DNA of 64,000 nt, from assembly GCA_000697665.1 (NCBI GenBank), contig KL197710.1, forward strand, positions 984,777 through 1,048,776. Direction: 5' to 3'. The stretch comes from Jaapia argillacea MUCL 33604 (taxonomy: Eukaryota > Basidiomycota > Agaricomycetes > Jaapiales > Jaapiaceae). Made by a program: the position numbers and the translations under genes. Shown one piece after another: positions 1 through 11,241 of the stretch. A model generated the notes under the pieces. The model was not told the origin of the DNA and did not search any database. It worked only from the letters and a program-made list of their open reading frames with translations. Numbering within the stretch: position 1 is the stretch's first letter; each line of letters opens with the position of its first letter.

Positions 1-250
1 CGCCATGCTCACCAATCTGCCCAGTTCTGCTCTCCGATACCTAGAAAATTAGTCCAGGGTCTTCGGAACTACATCTGGTTTCAAATAAAGCCAAGAGTTT
101 GTACCGATTCCACCGTGTTGACTAAGACACCCCCAAGTCAGTCAACCTGAAGCTTTCCCTCGCTCCGCATGCCACGAACAATCCCGTCGACAATAATCCG
201 ATGTTCTCTTCTGTCTCGTGTCCTCTCCTATATCTCACCGTGAAAGCGCC

Positions 251-1041
251 ATGCTTTTTACTCGTCATCTTTTATTCCCAGGTCCCCGTTCCACCAGTGC
301 TCCCCTCCGCTCAGCACCTTGGCGATCTTTCCGCGAACCAGTCTCCAAGCAAGTGATAACGGCCAGCCAGATTATTGGACGACGAATACCTTAACGGCCT
401 TCCAAATTTTACCCTGGTCCTTGTTGGCCTAGTCGGCTTTGGCATTTTCTCGACCAATATCCCGAAGGGTCCATCGTCGTCCTTGACGTCAGTTGGCCGG
501 CTTTCGCCTAGGAGGAGTCCTTCAGACCTTCCTGACATCGTGGTGGCTTTAGAGTGGCATCGAAGAGATATCAACGTACTCGTATGTCGTTTCGTCGTTT
601 CATTCCGTAACATTATGTCCGTTTCTTATCCACCCTCTCTAGATTCAACACAAAAATTCTCGTTGTCCAGCCCAACGGTCAAACGGTCTTCGATCTATCA
701 TCCTACATCCGAGACCACCGAGTCAAATTAGGAATGTTCAACACGCGTTCGCCCAAAGTAACCATCGATGTTTCTCGAATGTGGTTTCATGAACGACCTC
801 ACGCCGCCACCTTCGACCAAACACGAAGCGCACAGGACATATATGCCCAGCTTAGATTCTTCATCCTTCCGAGGCGTTTATCTGATTCATCGCGTTGGCC
901 CGAAGGCACCTGCCGATAGTTCTTTACCCACGGACTGGTCGACGGATAAGATTCTAAACTTCTTTCCACTCGCCGACACTCATAAATATTCATTCACCAA
1001 GTTCCTCGTCTCTCCTATCTTAGTCGAGTCGACCAGACCAT
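251..1041 (+). CDS. Possible membrane or mitochondrial-type protein, frames not resolved
   Basis: An ATG at 251 opens an arginine-rich, acid-free N-terminus beginning MLFTRHLLF that would suit a mitochondrial presequence, but it stops after about 47 codons. A different frame then codes a hydrophobic stretch, FTLVLVGLVGFGIF, near 405-450, and a third frame from about 644 to 919 reads as a plausible soluble segment (ILVVQPNGQTVFDL and onward). A typical donor (gtatgt at 582) and an acceptor at 641-642 could join some of these, but I found no splice pattern that keeps all frames open. I do not recognise the family. It may be a real gene with an unusual structure, a decayed one, or chance. Confidence 0.22.
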
Positions 1042-1712
1042 GACCTCGATTGAAGGTCGCCAGATAGGTTAGGGTTTTGGCAAACGAACTGAAACTCCAT
1101 ACGCAGAACTCAAAGCCCAGCAATGTTCTATGTATGACAGACGCTTCAAGGAATCTACACCTTTACGTCGCTTTGATACCCCTGCAGACTCGGCTTGAGC
1201 TACCTGAGTCGGGGTACCGTTACGGTCCAACGCATTGTTGACACAAGTTTCGTACACAACTATGCTGGAGAAACAGTGGGTTAGATTATCGGGGCCAGTT
1301 GTGTGTGACTACTAGCGATTCAGTACCCAGCCCTGCGAACTATTTGAAACTTGCACCGAGGGACTTTGGAATAGTATCGCCACCCCAAATGAAAGTTCCC
1401 TTCCCATATCTTCCACGTTTGAGGCATTGGTGGTGGGTAGAAGGGCATCGACAAAAATCAGTACTTACTGCTAGCTCACTGGCTGCTGCGCCCACCGCTG
1501 TGGTTGCATCAGTGCTTGGGCTTCTATGCCACTGATGTTCCCACGGTTTCTAGCACCGACTCTCATGATCCGGAAAACTGACCTGGCTCACATTTCTTGA
1601 CTTCCTCACGCTGGCGTGTTTCGAGAGTTTTCTGTCCATGGAATAGGCTATCATAATCTCACGGACATCGGTATAACTTAATCTCACTTATCTGACAACG
1701 GAGGCACTCCCC
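1042..1712. other. Intergenic stretch upstream of aminodeoxychorismate synthase
   Basis: Short open frames on both strands (for example 1299-1535 on the plus strand) have no recognisable motifs and no supporting splice pattern. I see nothing I can name here. The last bases before 1713 are the probable leader of the downstream gene. Confidence 0.4.
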
Positions 1713-4186
1713 ATGTCTCTTCGAATCCTCCTCGTCGACTCGTACGACTCCTTTACCCACAAGTAAGTTGCCAACCGAACATTCCTCGATCTCTCTGACT
1801 GTCGCACAGCCTAGCGGCTCTTTGTCGTCAATCGATTCCGCACTCTCAAGTCCACATAATTCAAAATGACACCTTGACTGCTTCAGCCCTTCTCCCGGCT
1901 TTATCGTACTTTTCCGCAATCATAATCGGACCTGGCCCTGGATCCCCCCTTTCGCCCTCGGACATTGGCGTCATTCCGCGTATATGGTCTGCTTCACCTT
2001 CTGAGATCGCACCGGTCTTCGGGGTGTGTCTCGGGTTGCAGAGTTTGGCGGTGGAGTGCGGGGATGCGGAGTTAAAGAGGTTGAGCGTTGTTAAGCACGG
2101 CCAAATCAGCAGGGTTGAACACGATGGTAGGGAGATATTCAAGGGTGTCGGCCTTGTGGACGCTGTGAGATATCACTCCCTCCACGTCGAGTTGCCCGCG
2201 GATGGAGATGTAGAGGCACTTGCTTGGGCTGATGACGGAGAACACGAGAATGGCAAGGTAGTCATGGCAGTCAAACATAAATCCAAACCGTTTTGGGCTG
2301 TTCAATACCACCCAGAATCGGTCAAAACCTCTGGTGGAGGAGTAGAAGTGTTCTCTAATTTCTGGAGATTGGCAACCGCTTGGTCGGCTAGCCATGGGAG
2401 GATCGTACAACCTTGGGACGACTTCGCACAGAACCTATTTGGCGATTCTTGGCCCAGGGTCAGGATGCACACCCCTCCCAGCAGTCCAAAACTCGAGGGT
2501 ACACCCACCGTATCGACGACTATCCTCCATCTGCCCGGTTTGGCTGCAACGACTGTATGCGAACTCTTTGGAGCAGCAAAGGAATCCAACCCGTTCGTTC
2601 TCCTTCAATCCGCATCGAGCCCAGGCCGATTCTCCATCATTGGCGCTCTTTCCTCGAGCACTCCGCACATCACTTACCACCTCGGGGATAGTTTCCTTAC
2701 ATTATCCCAAGGGAAACTCTCCAGGAGGGCGTCACTAGGCTCTCGTGACATTTGGGCTTGGCTAGCATCCTTCATGCGATCGCGGAAGGCTATAGGTGGA
2801 GAGCAGGCCGTTCCGTTTTGGGGTGGATTGGTCGGATATTTAAGCTATGAACTCGGAGTTGCTTCTCTCACCTCCATTCCAGTCCATCAGAAGAGGCATC
2901 CAGACGTCAACCTGGTGTTTGTTGAGCGGAGTGTCGTGGTCGACAACCTCACTGGCGATGTATACGTCCAATCCATCATGCCCGATGATCATTTATGGCT
3001 CTCAGAGACCTCCGAGACACTGAAGACGTCGCACCGCGAATTCCTCGACAAACCCTTGGCGCCGGTCATTCCCCAAAGTAAACGTCGACTCTCGGCGAAA
3101 CGCAGTTCAAACGTCACCGTGTCACTTCCAGATAGACGAGGTTACATCTCTCGAATCAAGGAGGCCAAGGATTTCCTTTTGAGTGGCGACTCCTACGAGC
3201 TTTGTCTGACTGCGCAGACGAAGGTTACCATCCCTTCCCCTTCTCTCTTCCCCTTGGTCTCTTCGTCGTCTCGCTCGGAAGCCTCAAAGACACCTTCCTC
3301 CTCCTCCTGGAAGCTCTACACTCACCTTCTCGCTACCAACCCAGCCCCGTACTCCGCCTACCTTCGCCTCCAGCCCACAACACTCCTCTGCTCCTCCCCG
3401 GAGCGATTCCTCTCGTATACGCGACCACCTCACACCATCTGCCAATTGCGCCCTATCAAGGGCACGATAAGGAAATCCCCGGCGGTTGGAGTTAAAGGTG
3501 GTAGCGGAATGATAAACAGGGAAGAAGCGGAGAAAGCTCTGAGGGGCAGTACGAAAGAGGTTGCCGAGAATTTGATGATCGTCGACCTAATCCGACATGA
3601 TCTATTCGGTGTTCTTGGTCCTTGTGTGGAAGTCAAAAGCTTTTGCGGGGTGGAAGAATATGAGACTGTTTGGCAGATGGTCAGCGTCATCGAAGGGAAG
3701 GCTGGAGGAGAGGGGGACGGCGAAGGCTTAGACGAGGAGGGTGAGTTAGGATGGGAGGTGTTGAGGAGGAGCTTTCCTCCCGGTAGGTTGAGCTGTTCTT
3801 TTCTCTTCTCCTGAACCGTCTAATCATCGTTTCTTGTTCTAGGGAGTATGACAGGAGCACCGAAGAAACGGAGCGTCGAGATCTTACAAGCCCTCGAGGA
3901 GACCGAACGGAGCGTCTACTCTGGCGTTTCCGGCTACTGGGATGTCGGGGGTGGGGGTGATTGGTCCGTCATCATCAGAAGTTGCTTCAAATATGATGAC
4001 GGCGTCCCTGCCCATATGTCGTCCTCCGAACACGAGGTCGATTCGAGTAACCTCCCCCTTTCGGAAGAGTGGACCATCGGCGCCGGCGGTGCTATCACCG
4101 CGTTGTCGGATCCTGAAGCCGAGTGGGATGAGATGGTCATCAAGCTCCAAAGCGTCCTGAGAGCTTTCGAGGCTGCCACTTCCTAA
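1713..4186 (+). CDS. ABZ1: Aminodeoxychorismate synthase (PabA-PabB fusion)
   Basis: Bifunctional enzyme of folate synthesis that makes 4-amino-4-deoxychorismate from chorismate and glutamine. Three exons fit: 1713-1762, 1810-3782 and 3843-4186, giving 788 residues. The N-terminal glutamine amidotransferase domain starts ILLVDSYDSFTHN and carries the nucleophile region GVCLGLQSL and the His-Glu pair in YHPES. The C-terminal chorismate-binding domain shows DLIRHDLFGV, then SMTGAPKKRS and the final IGAGGAI segment. A short acidic glycine-rich insertion (GEGDGEGLDEEGEL) precedes the last intron. The start at 1713 is chosen because it gives the conserved amidotransferase N-terminus. Anthranilate synthase is the nearest alternative, but the amidotransferase-first fusion order and the motifs favour Abz1. 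Confidence 0.93.
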
Positions 4187-4407
4187 TCTTTAGTTCCCGC
4201 AAACTCCAAAGACGAGGAAGGCACCGTCCAACGTCCCGGCTTTTGGTCTTCACAGCTGCATGGGCAACACACTGAAGCCTCACTCCGTCTGTTCATCGCC
4301 CTCGAAGTTGCCCCGACCCACATCATTTATCTGGTAATCTATCGCATATATATTCCCTCAAAACATACACACAACATACAGCATACAATCCCGATCTCAA
4401 GCTCCTT

Positions 4408-4470
4408 GGTACAATCCAACCTGTACCGCCGACCTCACATTGTAGCAATATCGAATTCAACATTCACCTC
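4408..4470 (+). repeat. Direct repeat, copy 1, with internal hairpin
   Basis: Begins with a perfect inverted repeat, GGTACA then eight bases then TGTACC, followed by a block starting cattgtagcaa and gaattcaac. The same arrangement recurs at 4578. Copy 1 has seven extra bases (gacctca) between the hairpin and the second block. Confidence 0.75.
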
Positions 4471-4577
4471 CACGTAGTTTGGAGAGTGCACATACCCTAC
4501 CCTTCCTCGTCTGTTAATACTGTGCATAGATGGTTCCATTCACCGGAGCCGTACGATAGCTTTACGACTTGCTTAGA

Positions 4578-4632
4578 GGTACAATCCAACCTGTACCGCC
4601 CATTGTAGCAACATAGAATTCAACTTCACTTG
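4578..4632 (+). repeat. Direct repeat, copy 2, with internal hairpin
   Basis: Second copy of the element at 4408. The first 23 bases, including the six-base stem and eight-base loop, are identical to copy 1, and the following block is nearly identical. The two copies are 170 bases apart in the shared 3' region of two convergent genes. Confidence 0.75.
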
Positions 4633-4758
4633 AAAGTGGAACATTACAGCGTGGCGTTTAGGGCAAACGGAAGGGAGCTCAAGCCATCAGCGCTATATGG
4701 CGGAGCTCGCTGATAATATAACCGTTAGTGAAAATGAAAGGATGATGGTTGAACAAAC

Positions 4759-6093
4759 TCACTTTTGAACCTGTTGACCAACTTTCATGGGTTCGTAGAG
4801 AGGCTCCTCTACTTCGACCATTTTGCCCAAGTCAAACTCGTTCGCTCGAATTGCCTTGGCTCGGTCGGCTAGTGACGGTATGGGGACGAGGTCGTAGTCG
4901 GACGATAGATGCCAGAAGAACGTGGAAGAGATCCGGATCAGCGGGCGGTCTGGATTTTCTCTCTTTCGACGTTGAATTGTCTGCACCCCCAGGCTTCCAT
5001 TAGCAATTTCAGTGTCACGCCTGAATATAGTACATACTTCAACGGTGTTCTCGTTCACCACGACCTCATGATAGCCAGCCTTGACCAAACCGCCCGTGAT
5101 ATGTTCTAATTGCTTTCCAGCCTGAACCAGTAGATACCTCCCGGTGGCTGGGAACTTGACTGGAATCCGTTTACCGGTGTTACGTGCCCATATATGAAGC
5201 CCCGGGTAGCGGGAACGACCATGAATTGTGAGGAAGTTCAGATCGGTGTGGAAGCCGGCAAGAATTGTGTCTTTTTCATAGTATTTGCGGAGATCTGAGG
5301 CAGTTGGAGCAAGGAGATGTGGCCTGATAGACAGAACATGGATGAAGATCTTGTAAATTCAAAATGACGAACTTACCCGTAGCGACCAGCTTCTGTGAAG
5401 GTATCCCGAGAGAGACCAAGCCCGATTGCAGCCATTTCTGCCAGATTCTCAACACTGATTACAGACGGTCAGGCCTTAGAATTCTGCTGCAAATCACCGG
5501 TCAAGACATACGCATCCTTCATAGACTTGCCCCACTTCTCCATAATAGGTTCCCATCGTTTCTTGATGTCTTCAGATTGCGGGACGACGTTCTGGGCATT
5601 CAAGGATGGGAACAATGTCTTGTACGGCGGCTGAGCACCCATCTTCCAGAAGAACCTGCATTTCGGGTCTGGTTGGTGCGCAGTGATGTCAAGGGGTCTT
5701 TCAGAGGGTTCCAAGCCAGCGATGACCGCTAGGCAAGGGGCATGGACTGCACAGCTAGGTTTCTCTGTGTTCTCTAGGGTGACACCGACTTGGTAACCCA
5801 ATTCTGGACACTCGTCTTTCTGCAAATCCGGCAAAGGCTGATTGAAGTAATCTTCAAGGAGGTCGAGGAAGGCTGTGTTATCGTCTTCAGAGACCCGTGA
5901 ATCATGCAGTATGAGGGCTCCATATGTAATCAGAGCATCGGCTGCCTAATCCGCAGAATCGGTCAAACCAGGATGTATGTGGATGGGGCTGAGATCGGCG
6001 TACCTTCTTGCATTCCTGGACAACCGCCTCAGAGGCGGTTGTTTGCGACAGGAACAAATCCAGATCAACCACGGGGAGCGTTGGCAAGGACAT
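4759..6093 (-). CDS. 2-oxoglutarate/Fe(II)-dependent oxygenase (isopenicillin N synthase-like)
   Basis: Member of the 2OG-Fe(II) dioxygenase superfamily; substrate unknown. Five exons fit with intact frames: 6093-6004, 5945-5512, 5454-5377, 5323-5038 and 4980-4759. The N-terminus MSLPTLPVVDLDLF matches the DIOX_N entry segment that starts most members. The core double-stranded beta helix shows the metal ligands in GFHTDLNFLT (His-x-Asp) and the distal His in QLEHITGG, followed later by RPLIRISSTFF with the arginine expected to bind 2-oxoglutarate. The gene runs divergently from the Ubc12 gene and converges on the aminodeoxychorismate synthase gene. No neighbouring biosynthetic cluster points to a product. 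Confidence 0.88.
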
Positions 6094-6456
6094 GGTGGTC
6101 AAGAAATGTGGAAGTGATAGCCTGAGAAGTCTACTTTTGACTACCAAAGCTCCGAGACGAGATAATCAATTCGAGAGATATCCAACTCGCTCCCTTCATC
6201 CTTCAGTTTTCGTCGATCCATATTTTTCCAGACAAGTTCCTGGGTAGCAGATGACTTGAATCGGAGTCACTTTCCGTCACAAAGCTGGGTCGCAACCGTC
6301 AGAATGCCCGAGGCGTGGACCAGAGGCCGTGCCACAGAGTCAGCAATTCGCCATTGAAGAGGACCGGGATTTGCCGCAGCGACTTGTACTTTCACGCCTC
6401 CACCTGCCTCCACCTCACACCTTACTCCCGTACCACCACCACCTCACGACCCCAAC

Positions 6457-7319
6457 ATGATCAAGGTAAGCACAGACCGTGGTTTGTCAGACATAAAACT
6501 TTGATAACCCGTCGTGATAGATCTGGAGTATGAAGAAGAACGAGGATGCGGCCTCGAAGAGGAAGCCCAAGACCAGTGCTGCTCAGATTCGAGTACAGAA
6601 AGGCAAGTCGACACGTTTTTTAACGAGGAAGGATGAATATCTCATTTCTCATATATGCTACAGACTTGACTGAGCTCGAGATGCCGGCGACGATGAAGAC
6701 TCACTTTCCCGATCCCGCCGATCTCCTGAACTTTACGTTGACTATCACTCCTGACGAAGGTGGGTCTCTTGTGTTCACGCATTGACATACCAGTCACCTT
6801 ATTCACGAACCAATACACCCCCCCATCTTATCAGGGATGTACAAGGGTGGCGCATTCAAGTTCTCGTTTGCCATTAACACCAACTATCCACACGAACCCC
6901 CAAAGATCAAATGCACACAAACGGTATGCGCTGTCCCCCTCTTTGACGCTGGTCGCAGTTCCGCAGCTTCTCTTATTGATATGCTTGTTCCATACAGATC
7001 TACCACCCAAATATTGATCTCGAGGGCAATGTTTGCTTAAACATTCTTCGAGAAGATTGGAAACCCGTGCTTAACCTCAATTCCGTGATGGTTGGCTTGC
7101 AATATCTCTTCCTTGAGCCTAACGCCGACGACCCATTGAACAAGGGTAAGTCACGCGACACGCCTTATTTTCACTGTTGGGATCTAACCGAGCTTATCTC
7201 CTACAGAGGCAGCCGAAGAGTTACGCAAGAATCGAGAACAATTCCTGGTTAACGTGAGGAACTCGATGCGGGGCGCCTACATCAAAGGCGTTCAGTACGA
7301 CAACGTCCAGGCAGAATGA
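6457..7319 (+). CDS. UBC12: NEDD8-conjugating enzyme Ubc12
   Basis: E2 enzyme that transfers NEDD8/Rub1 to cullins. The spliced product starts MIKIWSMKK, then a basic N-terminal tail, the E2 fold with the [16 protein letters not shown] active-site segment (Cys is the thioester residue), and [17 protein letters not shown], which is typical of Ubc12. The N-terminal extension with MIK-W/L is the docking peptide for the E1 and for Dcn1 in this family. Six exons; the first holds only three codons. The second intron (6603-6663) begins with GC rather than GT (gcaagt) and ends with cag; only this reading keeps the frame K-D-L-T-E. Length and C-terminus fit the family. Confidence 0.96.
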
Positions 7320-7742
7320 TCTTCCGAGACCTCCTACCCTCACAAACCCACTCTATCTCTCCTCATTCCAGGTTTCCTGCCTTGCGTCACGTCGGATACG
7401 TCGAGCGTTCGTGTCTCATACCACCCCAGCCCATTCCATATAGGTTGTGCGGTTTTTCGTCCTCTAAAGTCATCCTAGTAATCTGCATACTCACGGCGAT
7501 AGAGGGCAAGCGTCGACTCTTTATGTGGCATAGACCAGAAGTGTAATGATCTTAATACTCCTCATTTCTCTTTCCCCATCTCATCGTCGCTGTCGTCGTT
7601 GTCATTTCATCGTATTTTTCCCGGTCACATACATCTGTACCTATCGTACAACTTTCCATCTACTGCAAGGACAGGTTCCATTTCCTCGAAGTACTGTGTA
7701 GTGAAAGGCCTCCGAGCTTGGTAATCATTCGCAACTGATGGC
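7320..7742. other. Convergent 3' intergenic region
   Basis: Separates the 3' ends of the Ubc12 and hydroxyisourate hydrolase genes. It is pyrimidine-rich near 7560-7640 and probably consists of the two 3' untranslated regions. I see no gene or repeat. Confidence 0.6.
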
Positions 7743-8293
7743 TCAACTCCCTCGATACGTCGTATAGGAATATGGACTGATTAACAGAGGGATATGGAAG
7801 TGTTCAGAGGCGTTCTCGACTTCGAATGTGATCTAATCGAGGGAGTTCAGCGAGAATGTCGCCCGGCAAGTTCAGTGGAGATTATTCACCTCAACCCACG
7901 GATAGAAGCACTTTCGATCCGAACGGGCAAAGTACCCCCTGGTCATGAAGATGACCTTGTAAAGCCTTCCAGCTTTAAGTTCTGCCTTTAGCCCAGAGTC
8001 GGGGGAAGGGAAAAGGGTGGTGCAACGACCATCGGAATCGGTCACTCTGAAAAGAAGAGTCGAGGTGAGGTACAGTGAGGCAGATGAATGATAGACATAC
8101 CCAGTCGCGAAGACTTCGAACGAGTTCAAATCATCCTCTCGTTGTTGCTGTACAGACACGGAAACACCAGCGGCTGGCTTTCCGATGGATGAATCGAGGA
8201 CTGCCATCGAATCGGCATTCAGTCAACGCTGGTGACTGATTGGGCAGCGGGAAGAACTGCAATACCATGACAAGTAATGGGAGACTTCGACAT
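7743..8293 (-). CDS. 5-hydroxyisourate hydrolase (transthyretin-like)
   Basis: Hydrolyses 5-hydroxyisourate, the product of urate oxidase, in purine degradation. Four exons. The first codes MSKSPITCH and joins to VLDSSIGKPAAGVSV; the junction gives the conserved CHVLD-S/T-SIGKPA opening of the family. The middle exons give DSDGRCTTLF and CFYPWVE. The last exon encodes ITFEVENASEHFHIPLL and ends SPYSYTTYRGS, the diagnostic Y-R-G-S C-terminus that separates these enzymes from transthyretin. The active-site His, Arg and Ser residues of these motifs are present. The gene is divergent from the Rrp1 gene with only 114 bases between start codons. Confidence 0.95.
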
Positions 8294-8407
8294 GGCAGGC
8301 AATAAATCAAGAGAAATACCAAACGAGAAACGGAAGGTCCGACTTGAGTGAAGCAGGTTGGAGGTGAGTTCCCAAAAAGGAAGTCGGCAAGTTTTCGACT
8401 AACAGCC

Positions 8408-9590
8408 ATGGCTGAAGCTCCCCCACTCGCAAAATATCTGGCGTCAACAGGTGCGTCGTTGTATCAGCAGAAATCTCGGGCAATAGTAACTGACAAGTAG
8501 GAAGACAAGAAGACGCGGGACAAAGCTGTCAAGAATTTGTCTCAGTTCCTTTCCGACTCTTCGAGAGATGCCATCCCAAAACCTGAGATGGCAAAGTTGT
8601 GGAAGGGCATTTTTTATTGTGAGTCCAATCCCCTTACCCTTCTTCTGAGTATTCCCTAACGGGTTCATGTTGTAGGCTTTTGGATGTCAGATAAACCATT
8701 AGTCCAGCAAGCTCTGGCGAATGAACTTGCTGAGATTGTCTTGACAATCGCGACTACTTCAGCCTCTCTAGCCTTTCTCTCAGGGTTTTGGGAAGCTGTT
8801 GTTAGAGAATGGAGTGGTCTTGACCGGCTGCGGTGTGTGCATTATTTCTTTGCGATGCATAGCAATGCGTTAAGCAGACCTCTAGTATGGACAAGTACTA
8901 TATGCTCGTTCGCAGATTCGTCAATGCCTCTTTCAGGCTTCTTATGCGGGCTGGGTGGGATACCGACGCTTGCGAAGAGTATAATGGTATTTTAACGAGA
9001 ACCGGTGGTCCGCTATGGTGAGTTACGCAAATTCATCCATCGTAGCATATACTCAAGCGACACCTTGTAGTCCCGATGACAATCGCGTTCCTGGAAGTTT
9101 ATCATATCACATTGCAGACATCTACTTGGAAGAGTTGGATAAAGCCCTGTCAAATCCACCAATTCCAGACCCCCTTCCAGCTCCCTTGTCAACACTTCTC
9201 TCCCCATTCTTCTTCATCGCTGCTCGTACTCCGTCTGCCATCACCTACAAACGAATCCAATCATCCATACTCGACCCTATGTTCATAGCCTTGAATCCAA
9301 GTCGAGCAAAAGAAGAAGATTCGTCACCCCAGAAAAAGCGCCTGAGACTGGACGAACCGACATTTGAAAATTTGGTGGGCAATGCTTGTATGTCGGATCC
9401 TGGGAAGGAGGGAGTTGTGGGGAGAGGGACGTTGCGAGGTTCGCTGTTGAGACGGATGTTCGAGATTGCGAGTGAACAGGATACTAGAGACTCGAATCGG
9501 AGAAAACTGTATGCTGTTTGGAGGAGTTGTAGGGAGGAAGACGAGGAGGGCGAGGGGGGAAGCGATGAACGGTTATTAGACGCAAGCTAG
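8408..9590 (+). CDS. RRP1: Rrp1/Nop52 ribosomal RNA processing protein
   Basis: Nucleolar factor for processing of the large-subunit rRNA precursor. The protein starts MAEAPPLAKYLAST and continues DKKTRDKAVKNLSQFL after an intron whose acceptor must be the gaag at 8500 region to keep the frame; an earlier tag acceptor would put a stop in frame. Further segments, KLWKGIFYCFWMSDKP, DKYYMLVRRFVNASF and NRVPGSLSYHIADIYLEEL, are typical of the Nop52 domain. The C-terminal third is charged and ends ERLLDAS. About 340 residues, several short introns. The start lies 114 bases from the divergent hydroxyisourate hydrolase start. Confidence 0.93.
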
Positions 9591-10067
9591 TCGTCCCTTT
9601 CCATTGCATTTGCTTGTTCGGGATGTACATGTTGGTGGAGAGACGTTTGGGCGTTGCCCGTGTTCCATAATTAAAATCGTTCTCTCGATTCATAGCAGGA
9701 TACTCGACTTTTTTTCACCGCTTTGGAACAATCATCTGCAGGGAAGCAGGAGAGGTAACACCCCACTACAAACCGCCGTCTAAGTTATCGACGAAGAAAT
9801 ACTCAATCTCTTGACCCTCATCAAAATCCTAACAGGAACGATCATCGCCTCGTAAGCCTTGTCGTAGGCTGCAGAAATCTCTCAGACCATGGAACATGGT
9901 ACTCAAAGCAGCTGGAATCTATGGGCATTCAATGCACGTGTATTACATTCCTCCATGGTGCCCCCAGCCTGGTATAAAGAAAATTACATTATGTACAACT
10001 TCTAATGTCTCATCGTGTCTCGAGGCACCAGAAAGCCAGCGTCTATGCCCGAAAGGCCTTCGTACGC
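9591..10067. other. Convergent 3' intergenic region
   Basis: Between the stop of the Rrp1 gene and the stop of the small minus-strand gene. Short open frames only; I see nothing I can name. Confidence 0.5.
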
Positions 10068-10511
10068 TCACTCCAAGATGATGTCGAGATACACGTTCCG
10101 CCATTGATCAAACTCGTCCCTCTGCTTACGCCTCCGCTCTACGTCAAGGTGACGGTGAATGGCTACGAGTGGGTGTCGACCCCTCGGGTCGCCATGACCG
10201 CGATGATGGGGAGGGCTAATGGTGGGGCCGGTTGAGGTGGGCTGCAGGTATGTGTGATTTGATCGAGTTTGCTGGGATGAGACTGCAGATCCAAAGTCGG
10301 TGAGTCATTGGTGAGGCAAGGGTGGCGGGAGAAAGGCATACCTTGGTGTCCTGTATTGACTCCAGATGAAGGCTCCGACAGCCGCTTCAAGGGTTGCGAA
10401 AAGAACCAGCGACTCATCGAAAGGAATCGGAGTTTTAGCCGGCGTGGTCAATGTAGGGGAAGTACGCTGAATACTCACTGGCAAGCGGGCTTGGACGACT
10501 AATGGCAACAT
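10068..10511 (-). CDS. Small uncharacterised protein (about 105 residues)
   Basis: Reconstructed from two exons, 10511-10342 and 10215-10068, joined by a 126-base intron (gtatgc...ccattag). The product starts MLPLVVQARLP, has a hydrophobic helix near residues 33-50 (SLVLFATLEAAVGAFIW) and ends with a charged, well-formed tail, KQRDEFDQWRNVYLDIILE. The single hydrophobic segment and basic ends suggest an organelle membrane protein, but this is inference and I do not recognise the family. A different acceptor (tgcag, about 70 bases earlier) gives another reading that ends in THS; I prefer the first because its C-terminus looks like real protein sequence. Confidence 0.5.
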
Positions 10512-11241
10512 TGTGGATTGAGTGGTGTGATGAAATGGATTGTGGTGGTTGGGGTAGGAGGATGGGTCGTTACGAGCAGAAGAGTAGTGGTGTTTTGATT
10601 GAGTGGTGGGTGTGTTGGATCACAAGCACAGCAGGGTGTCGCTTTTATACCTGAATCAGACCGTCGTACGACCCACATGAGGACATGTGTGTAGGGCTGG
10701 TACGGAAAGCAGGGAGCTGGCTTGGTCGAGATGTCGCGAGCATTCGGATAAGGGTAGAATCATCTAGCCTGACAGCACAAACAAGGTGACCGTAGAAACA
10801 GATAAACATAGTACCATTTCGGAGGGGACTGAGATTAGCAGGACCGAAATTACCAACGGAATAGATTCGAGACGGTATTCGAGACAACATCGCCGCCCAA
10901 GTCAAGGTCAAGGCTCGAATGGCCAGAAGCCCGCACAGCCACAAATTACCTTACATTGCTAGGTGACGTCACGAAATGTCACACACGCGCCCATAATTTG
11001 TCTGCATGGCCCCTTCATCCTGGTCTAGGTATCAAACACGTTGTTACCAGACAGTGAGAGATCTCCCATCTCCACAAGTTCGGCACCGATAAAGCCCCTC
11101 TAGAAGCCCCATGGCCGGAGACATCCAAATGAATCTGCGTCTCGGCGTACATCGGTTGAAACATTGTCGGGATGGTTCCTTTGAAGGTGACGAGCAATTC
11201 GACAAGAAATCAAAGGAGGTTGTACAAGATAGATATCGGAA
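10512..11241. other. Intergenic region between two minus-strand genes
   Basis: Promoter side of the small gene and 3' side of the TBC gene. A 99-codon minus-strand frame at 10645-10944 has no motif and no splice partner. Nothing else is visible. Confidence 0.45.

Larger units (their letters stand above)
4187..4758. other. Convergent 3' intergenic region with a repeated hairpin element
   Basis: Lies between the 3' ends of the aminodeoxychorismate synthase gene and the oxygenase gene. It holds no open frame of note. Its one striking content is a direct repeat annotated separately (4408-4470 and 4578-4632). Confidence 0.6.

Noticed and set aside
4759-7319. A secondary-metabolite cluster around the 2OG-Fe(II) oxygenase
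   Set aside because: Adjacent genes are folate synthesis and neddylation enzymes; no synthase, transporter or regulator of a cluster is present.
10645-10944. 99-codon minus-strand open frame
   Set aside because: No motif, no neighbouring exon, and it lies in the promoter side of the small gene.
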